Translations under genes and position numbers: made by a program | The notes under the pieces: generated by a model | What the model was told of the DNA's origin: nothing | The model's database searches: none | What the model saw: only the letters and a program-made list of their open reading frames with translations | Origin: Deinandra increscens subsp. villosa | Taxonomy: Eukaryota > Streptophyta > Magnoliopsida > Asterales > Asteraceae | Assembly: GCA_039602395.1 (NCBI GenBank) | Contig: JBCNJP010000007.1 | Coordinates: 102,874,772-102,938,771 of the forward strand | DNA: 64,000 bases | Direction: 5' to 3' | Part shown: one piece after another, positions 57,345 to 64,000 of the stretch | How positions within the stretch are numbered: the first letter of the stretch is position 1 | How the letters are laid out: every line of letters starts with the position of its first letter

Positions 57345-59223
57345 TTTTTTCTGAACAGCAAGACTTTTATTAAACACCACCATCAAAACCGGACTCTAGC
57401 AAGACGCTAGACCAGCACTAAAACCTCTTTACATCATACACATATTATGCCAATCAACCATCCTCCTACCTCTATGATCACACCAAAGTTTACTCAAACA
57501 TTTAATGTTACATATGACTCTACTAATCTCCGGCTCCTTGGCTTGAAAGAAGACCTCATTCCTCTCCATGCTCCAACATGTCGCGTAAACCACCCCACGC
57601 ATAAGCTCGACTTTATCAGGAGGAATTTGACTACCTTCATGAAAATTCATGATGTCGTCGAAAGAGAATGTCACCATATCCGGAACTTCAAACCATGTCG
57701 TCACCCATTGCTAAATAATAGTGGCAAACATACATCCGGTAAACAAATTACTAACCGACTCCTCCCCTTCGTGACATAGTCTGCACCTCTCAGAAGCAAC
57801 TCAAACATCCCGTTTTTTTTAACGAGTCCAAAGTAGCAATCCGATTTTGATGAGTCCACCACACAAAAGCATTGACTTTTGACGGCACCAAATTGCACCA
57901 CCGGAATTTAGATCGCACTAGCCCCTCCTTCATGTCCAACATTCTCCTCACATCCTTAGCTTTAAACATCTGACCATCGCTATCCCCCCATCTCCATGTT
58001 TCTTTGTTCCTAGTAATTAGACACTCAGGTTGCGTTTGGTTGTGGAAAACGTTTTCCAGTTTTCCATTTTCAGTTTTCTAGAAAATGAAATGGGTTTTCC
58101 ATTTCTAGAAAACACTTGGAAAATTTTGAAAACGCGATCTAACCAAAAGATGTGTTTTCCATTTTCTGGAAAATAGAAAACGGAAATTGGAAAACAATGC
58201 AAAACTATTTTCCAAATTTAGTTAAAAGAATGGAAAACTGTATTTTCTGTTTTCTAGGAAATTTTTTTCAGAAAACTATCACTAGAACGCGTTTTCTGTT
58301 TTCCATGTTTTCTTAGAAAACAGAAATGGAAAACACCCCATGTTTTCCACAACCAAACGCGCCCTCAAAATCCACATTTTTCTTCTTTAAATCCCGCACC
58401 GCATCACTAATGTTCTTCCATAGTCCAGTTATCCATAGTCCAGTTAGAGCATTTCTACATGGGGAAAAAACATCACTCCCCATTTTCACATGAAACACTA
58501 GGATGACCCAAGCCCATAAATTCCTATCTTCATTTTTGGGCCTCCATAACCACTTGCTAAGAAGACTTGAATTGAAATCCATGAGATTCACCAAACCCAA
58601 ACCCCCATATTCCTTGGGCTTGCACATCTCATCCTTCCGAACCCAATGAATTTTCTTTTCATCACTCGACCCACCCCACAAGAAACGAAACCGAATTTAA
58701 TCCAACTCATCAATCACCGATTTAGGGGCTTTGTAAAGAGAAAAAAAATAAGCCGGGAGACAATCAAGCACACTTTTAACCAAAGTCAAGCGCCCACCAA
58801 ACGAAAGAGACTTTGCTTTCCACCAAGACAACCTCCTCTTGACAGTATCAATAACCGAATTCCAAGATGCACACCGGTTCATGTTTGCACCCACCATCAT
58901 TCCCAAATAAACAAAAGGGAATGAACCTTCCAAACATTTGAAAATATCTGCCACCCTTTCCGTCTCCACCGAATCCACATTAACCCCAAATAAGGCACAT
59001 TTCGAAAAGTTTACTTTAAGACCGAAGACTAGAAAAAAAAAACTGAAGGATCCTAAACATGTTAAAAGCGTTAGAATCACACCAATCCCCGATCATCATA
59101 ATGTTATCGGCTAGAACAAGTGAGAAAGCACCGATCCCTCTTTAGGAAGTTGAACCTCTTTAATAATCATGTCCCTCGTTTTACATAACATCCAATCAAA
59201 AGCTTTCATCGCGATAACAAAAA
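57345..59223 (-). mobile_element. 5'-truncated LINE (L1-type) fragment
   Basis: Read on the minus strand: remnants of the reverse transcriptase, where the usual ADD box reads LADN; then GLKVNFSKC, FVYLGMMVG, CASWNSVIDTVKRRLSWWKA, LSFGGRLTLVKSVLDCLPAY and CKPKEYGGLGLVNL; then a zf-RVT-like tail. An AATAAA signal and a short A-run mark the 3' end near 57350. A 14-bp direct duplication TATTATATAAATAT flanks it (57331-57344 and 59224-59237). The frame is broken in several places, and a MITE has inserted at 58028-58364. It is an inactive, 5'-truncated insertion. Confidence 0.85.
58028..58364. mobile_element. MITE inside the LINE, 337 bp
   Basis: The ends GCGTTTGGTTGTGGAAAAC / GTTTTCCACAACCAAACGC are inverted; TCA flanks both sides (58025-58027 and 58365-58367). 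The inside is made of repeated TTTTCCA(G/T)TTTTC words. It splits the LINE and is therefore younger. Confidence 0.75.
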
Positions 59224-59237
59224 TATTATATAAATAT

Positions 59238-60513
59238 TAATCATAATCGTATGTGAATAATTTAATATAACAATTAGTAAATAACAAAGAACTGATCTCG
59301 AGGAGGTAAAGCTTTAGAAATAGATTTTGAAAAGTATCGTTTTTAAATGATACTAACTTAAGCTTGAAATAACTCATTTACACCCCATTCATAGAGTCAA
59401 GGGTAAACTAATTACCTATTTTAAATTTTGTAATATTAGAACTTTCTTATTTGCTAATTCATATTTTATAAAAAGTAAATAAACAAGTTAATAGCATTTT
59501 GTTTATTTATAAAACTAAGTTACTCCTATATATATATTTTCAAGTGTATAGGTAAATGGCCTCTTTTTTGTTTTTTAAAAACCTTTTTAGCCCATCTTTT
59601 CTTTTAATGGAATATGTTTTTTTTACTCTTTGTTTTTAATCTAAGCGTAATAAATTAATAAATTAGCACAAAAGTTGATGTAGCATATATGGTCGTGTAC
59701 CATAACTTTTAAATCATTTTGTTTATTTATTAAACTAAGTTATTAAAGAATAAGCGGGAGCTTAAGGCCATGTATTTAAAAGGATCATTTTTAAGGTTTA
59801 ACTTGAGTAAATAATCAGGCACACTTAAAATAGTTTTTCTATTTTTTATACTAAAACTCCAATACGTGTGAGTTGTGAATGCAGGTTTTAAAAATTGTAT
59901 AAAAAGGGTGTGATCATAGTTTCGTGTAGACTCTCGCACACCCATCCATCCTTCCAGCAGCTCTCCTTTTCCCTTTGCATTTATTTTCAAAGTTTCACTT
60001 TTAATCCCAACTTTAAACTAAAATTTACATTTTCCGCCGAAATGATAGAGTGGCTCATTACCTTGTTGAGTGATTTTTCTAGTTTTATGCTTTATTTAAC
60101 TAATTTTTTAAATAGACCCGTTCTGACCTGCACCCGTCTTGACCCGCATCCATTTTGACCCGTTCTAACCCGCGACCCGACACGACCCGCACATTTTGCC
60201 AGGTCTATTGTTGACTGTTGAGTGGAGCGCAGATGTGGCACTGACTGAGGACCGGAGGGAATGGTCCGCTACAGATAGCTTAAGCTAGGGCCAACCCTGA
60301 GAATACACAAGCTCTTTAGCCCTTACCATAAGAGCTTCTACATGGCATCCACCGAGGGGTGGGTCAACTGAACGCAACTCGTGTGGTACATCGTTATTAT
60401 ATCATACAATGATTGTTTATCACTCCAGTATACCAAAAGTACAAATAGTTACATATGTACAATTAGCTTTTAATATGCAGTTGCATATATATACATAGAC
60501 GCACACCCTGTAA
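59238..60513. other. 3' flank of the SH3P gene and AT-rich sequence
   Basis: No gene. 60110-60200 repeats GACCCG(C/T) words, a common repeat type. 60190-60400 is GC-richer with no recognised frame. Confidence 0.5.
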
Positions 60514-63500
60514 TTACCTGGTTTTCAAAATCTCTTGCCTTTCTAAATAAGCTGATGGAAACCACCCAATCTTTCCATTACACTCGCCTTCAGACCATCC
60601 GTTAGGAGACACCTATCAAGTACCAATTCACACTCAACGTTTAACCGTTTGGATGCACAGGATAGATAAAATAAACTGCATAAATGATACATCATACAGT
60701 ATTGTATGATCCTTTAGACAAGTCGATTTGAATATGTTAAATCTTTGACAAGTTGAAAGCGTAGAATAAGAATAAGAATAACCAGATATAAAATGGGTCA
60801 AACGGGTCGAAAGTCACATGAAATGTGTTTGTTAATGCCCATAGCCTCCTAAATGGCTTTATCCCAAAAATAAGATTATTATTGTAATACTGTAGTAAAA
60901 TAGTTTTTGTGATCTATTTAACGCGTTAGTTATTTATTAAAGATTTGACAAAAAGATGTTTGTGGGTCAACCCGACCTACCTTTTTGGCCCAAGCCAAAA
61001 ATTACCCGTTTTGACCCATTCCCTAACCCTCCGATTTTGCATTACTAAATACCCTGGGTAGCAGCTGACTGATACCTGACGGACTATAACATAATCATCA
61101 ACATTTAAGCTCAGTTCACCATCTGCTTGAGCATCAAATGGATGAATGACCTAATAAGATAAAAGAACCAAATGAATAAAAAATGAACTAACAGAATGTA
61201 CTAAAAAGAGCAAGAACTGCAATGGAGTTGGATTATGAATTTATATGCATGGATCCTATAAAGAGTTAAAAACTACATAGCCTCTACCTTTCCAATAAAA
61301 TAGTCATAATTTTGATTTTCATTGTCCTCATGTGGAATGACATCACCAGATGGAACAAAATCATCTTTCTCGGTAGCAGAATAAGACGGCTTTTGTACAT
61401 TCATTGCCAAGATCATCTAACATTAATAAGAAAATGATCAAAAAACCATTATCATTTATAAGGCATCCAGTTCAAGCCAACATGGAGATAAGGTGCATAG
61501 CGCTGACCTCGGCATGTAGCTCCTCTAGTATAGACAAAACATGGCGGTGATAAGATCTTTCGGCATCCACCTACGAATTTGGACAAATTTGAAACAATTA
61601 AAACCTGAAGCTAATGTTCTCCATAAGTAAAACCTTTCATATATATATGAATTCTTCAGAGTGATAAGACAGATAATAAAAGCATTGTTGCAGAAAATTA
61701 TGGTCATCCAATATAACAAAAGTTCTAAACAAAACATGTTGAAACTTATTTATAATAAGTGTGGAAATATCAGCGTGTGGAGTAATTGGTCAGACCCGAT
61801 ATAACTTTTCTCCGAAACCTTTACTTTTTTATGGATAATTTAGTGTGTCAAATATTATCACACAAGGTAAAAAAAATCTCAATAATAATGTAATTTTTTT
61901 AATTAAAAATGATTTTAGAGGTTTTATGCATTCAAAAAACACACTTCGGTTAGCTTTCGAGTTTCGACCCTACCCATTTGACCATTTCTATTTCAGCTAA
62001 TTTTCTGTATTTTACCAGTTTCAAAAATGCCACTTCTAATTTATACATTGCATTGCTCCAACCATAAGACATAGTTTCTACACTTCTGGTTTTTCATTTT
62101 AACCCTCATGGTCTGCAGAGTTTATGCCTTTATGGGACAATTTATTACGAAATCTTATCGTAACCAAATACAGAACCATCCACAGTCTGATGAGAGAAGA
62201 AATTACTATAATAAGAAGCTTTTGCATGGTTGCTTTTTGTTGTTGTTCCTCTACTGACAACATAGCAGAGATTGCCTCTTTCTGAAGTGTCACCATGGAA
62301 GATCTGAGCTCATTCAACTTGCCTACCATATTTTTAAGTTTTAAAGCGCTCTCTGGAGTAGGGTCTCTTTCCTTTGTTTGGCGCCTTAATACTTCCACTG
62401 CCTGACCAAAAAGTTAATCTCGATCAAATTTACACATGAGCGCACACACATACATAGATGTGTATGTGTGTGCGTTTATACGTACATACATATATATAGG
62501 CTTAGGATCCTGTGAGAAGCCTGATATCCATGAGAAGCATTAGAAGACTTCGATTCAAAATTTCCCCTTTGAGCAGATTCACAAAATTGTGAATCAAAGT
62601 TACAATTTGTACTTTTGATTCACATTTGTGTGTCTCTCGCTTCTTATGAATATTTAGCTTCTCATTTGTTCCTGATTCTATGTATGTGTGTGTGTCGAAC
62701 TAAAACATACCTGAGTCTCAACTTCTTGACGGAGTTTGTCACAACTGCGTGCCAAGTGGCGAGCATCTTCGAATGAAGCTGCTTTTATTGATGCTTTTAG
62801 CGGCTCAGATACCTAGATGGAAGTGAGGTTAATAAGAATTTGAGTAAAGATAATACACAAAGGAATCGGCTTAATATAATCAAACACGTGTAAAGAGCAT
62901 ATGTATGTGTTTTTACTGTTTAAATTAGCGAATAAATACACAGAATCATCACATACTAAATTATAAGACATTCTTAAATAGAAAAACAAAACAAAGCTAC
63001 CTGGTAGTTAAGTGTCTCAAGCATAGTTTCCCTCTTGTCTTCAACCGAACTAAGTGAAGTGCCGAGTTCCTGAGCAGCTCTTACAAGGGGGAAGCCAGCA
63101 TTTACATTTTCAGTCCCATATTTGCAACAATCTTCAGCAAACCTTTTTGCTAAATATGCCAAAGTAAACTACTGATACTTCATTTGTAAGAAATAAAAAA
63201 GCGAATGTAATCCCCAAACACATACCTATTTGCTTTTGCTTTTTGCCTATTGAAATAAACCCTTCAACACCACGAACAATGTCCTTTTGGAAATGCTGGC
63301 ATATGAAGAAATAAAGTACAACTATATCATGAATACATTGATTCTAGATCGATACACCATAAGATATGAACTAAACAATCTAAAAACTTCAAAAAGGAAT
63401 ATTAAGCATACCTTAGTCACCCTTGTAGAATTATAAAGATCTTGAAGTTTCTGATGACTCTGAAGTTCTTCTTCATCAAATATTTCAGCATCTTTACCCA

Positions 63501-63516
63501 GTCGGCTTAATATAGC
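60514..63516 (-). CDS. SH3P1: SH3 domain-containing protein, SH3P1-like (exon 1 off window)
   Basis: Nine exons are readable: 63516-63412, 63295-63226, 63149-63001, 62812-62711, 62401-62207, 61570-61508, 61416-61288, 61150-61076 and 60612-60514. All splice sites and phases agree, giving 328 residues and a TAA. The N-terminal two thirds is the BAR-like helical region (ELQSHQKLQDLYNSTRVTK, FQKDIVRGVEGFISIGKKQ, SFEDARHLARSCDKLRQEVE, LRSSMVTLQKEAISAM, DAERSYHRHVLSIL). The C-terminus is an SH3 domain (VIHPFDAQADGELSLNVDDY, WSEGE, GWFPSAYLER). Arabidopsis SH3P proteins bind membranes and act in clathrin-linked traffic and autophagy. The SH3 wording is closer to SH3P1 than SH3P2 from memory. The missing first exon should encode about 20 residues (MxAIRKQA-type start). 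The frame is intact. A MITE lies in one intron. Confidence 0.92.
62495..62685. mobile_element. MITE in an SH3P intron
   Basis: Imperfect inverted ends of about 45 bp (AGGATCCTGTGAGAAGC... against AGAATCAGGAACAAATGAGA...) with repeated GAGAAGC words; flanked by TATATATA and TATGTATG. It lies between exons 62812-62711 and 62401-62207. Confidence 0.55.
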
Positions 63517-64000
63517 CTGCCAAAAAAAAGAGTTCCACTAATGATGATATATCCTTTTGTTAACATAAGAGACGAATGCAAGTCATAATTTATACAAGGC
63601 CTTTTTGGGTCCCATTATAGTAATATATCTAACATTCTCGATGTTCGAACTCACGGGTCGGGTCAGGTCGGATAGATGAAAAGGATACCATCAGGCAGGG
63701 GGCAACCTAATTTTCAGAAACTTAAAACGAAACAAAAAATGAAGCCCAATTCTGATGCGAGTCTCCTAAAATCTAAATTATCAGTATCTAGGTCTACACT
63801 TCAAAGTTCAAACTGAAATAACATACCTTACAAATCCTACACTTCAAATTGACTTTTTTGTTTTTGCAGCGAAACCACAAGCAAACCCCTTAATTCTTTT
63901 ATTTCTATTTTTCTTTAATTTTCTTTGTTTTTTAGGCAGTTTCTAAATAAGCACCTCTCTTGTAAACTAAATAAGTTAGCCACCAATCCATCTAGAAAGT
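63517..64000 (-). other. Part of the first SH3P intron
   Basis: Sequence upstream of the exon at 63516. No further exon is visible up to the window edge. 63640-63680 contains a short GGGTCGGGTCAGGTCGG run. Confidence 0.5.

Overview
The window looks like nuclear DNA of a flowering plant, most likely a eudicot of the daisy family (Asteraceae). It is AT-rich, genes are sparse and split by introns, and transposon relics are dense. The family guess is an inference from remembered repeat style and was not tested by search. Two runs of N are assembly gaps (1-190, and a 500-base gap at 54464-54963).

Ordinary host genes are few. They are: a secreted cysteine-rich defensin-like gene broken by insertions (2137-4819, +); a DUF946/VPS62-domain gene with two exons (10862-13054, -); a small three-exon gene I cannot name (18422-20103, -); and the last nine exons of an SH3-domain protein of the SH3P1 type (60514-63516, -), whose first exon lies beyond the right edge.

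The rest is mostly mobile DNA, and much of it can be bounded to the base by target-site duplications (TSDs). There are hAT elements with 8-bp TSDs (10003-10725, 27767-28635, and one inside another at 21417-22992). There are Mutator-like elements with 9-bp TSDs (7008-8366, 32373-33562, and a 6.9-kb element at 36562-43495 that holds a 5.0-kb one). PIF/Harbinger elements and MITEs have TAA/TTA duplications (5010, 20635, 20990, 26500 and others), and two carry the Myb-like ORF1 but no transposase. Helitrons include one inside another at 17181-18060. There are also a 1.79-kb solo LTR in the defensin-like gene, a 5'-truncated LINE with a 14-bp TSD (57345-59223), and a probable tRNA-derived SINE.

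Region 48.7-54.5 kb holds the most complete transposon coding capacity: an apparently intact five-exon FAR1/MULE transposase of 803 residues, with a broken Ulp1-like protease gene meeting it tail to tail. That combination resembles Kaonashi-type MULEs. A short word, TGCTGGT, recurs in the non-coding parts of this pair.

Two structures do not fit a standard family. One is an array of 24-bp units built on a perfect 20-bp palindrome, which flips orientation midway (39177-40132). The other is a GC-rich block with a 68-bp minisatellite (29966-30169). No CRISPR array, rRNA or credible tRNA gene was found.
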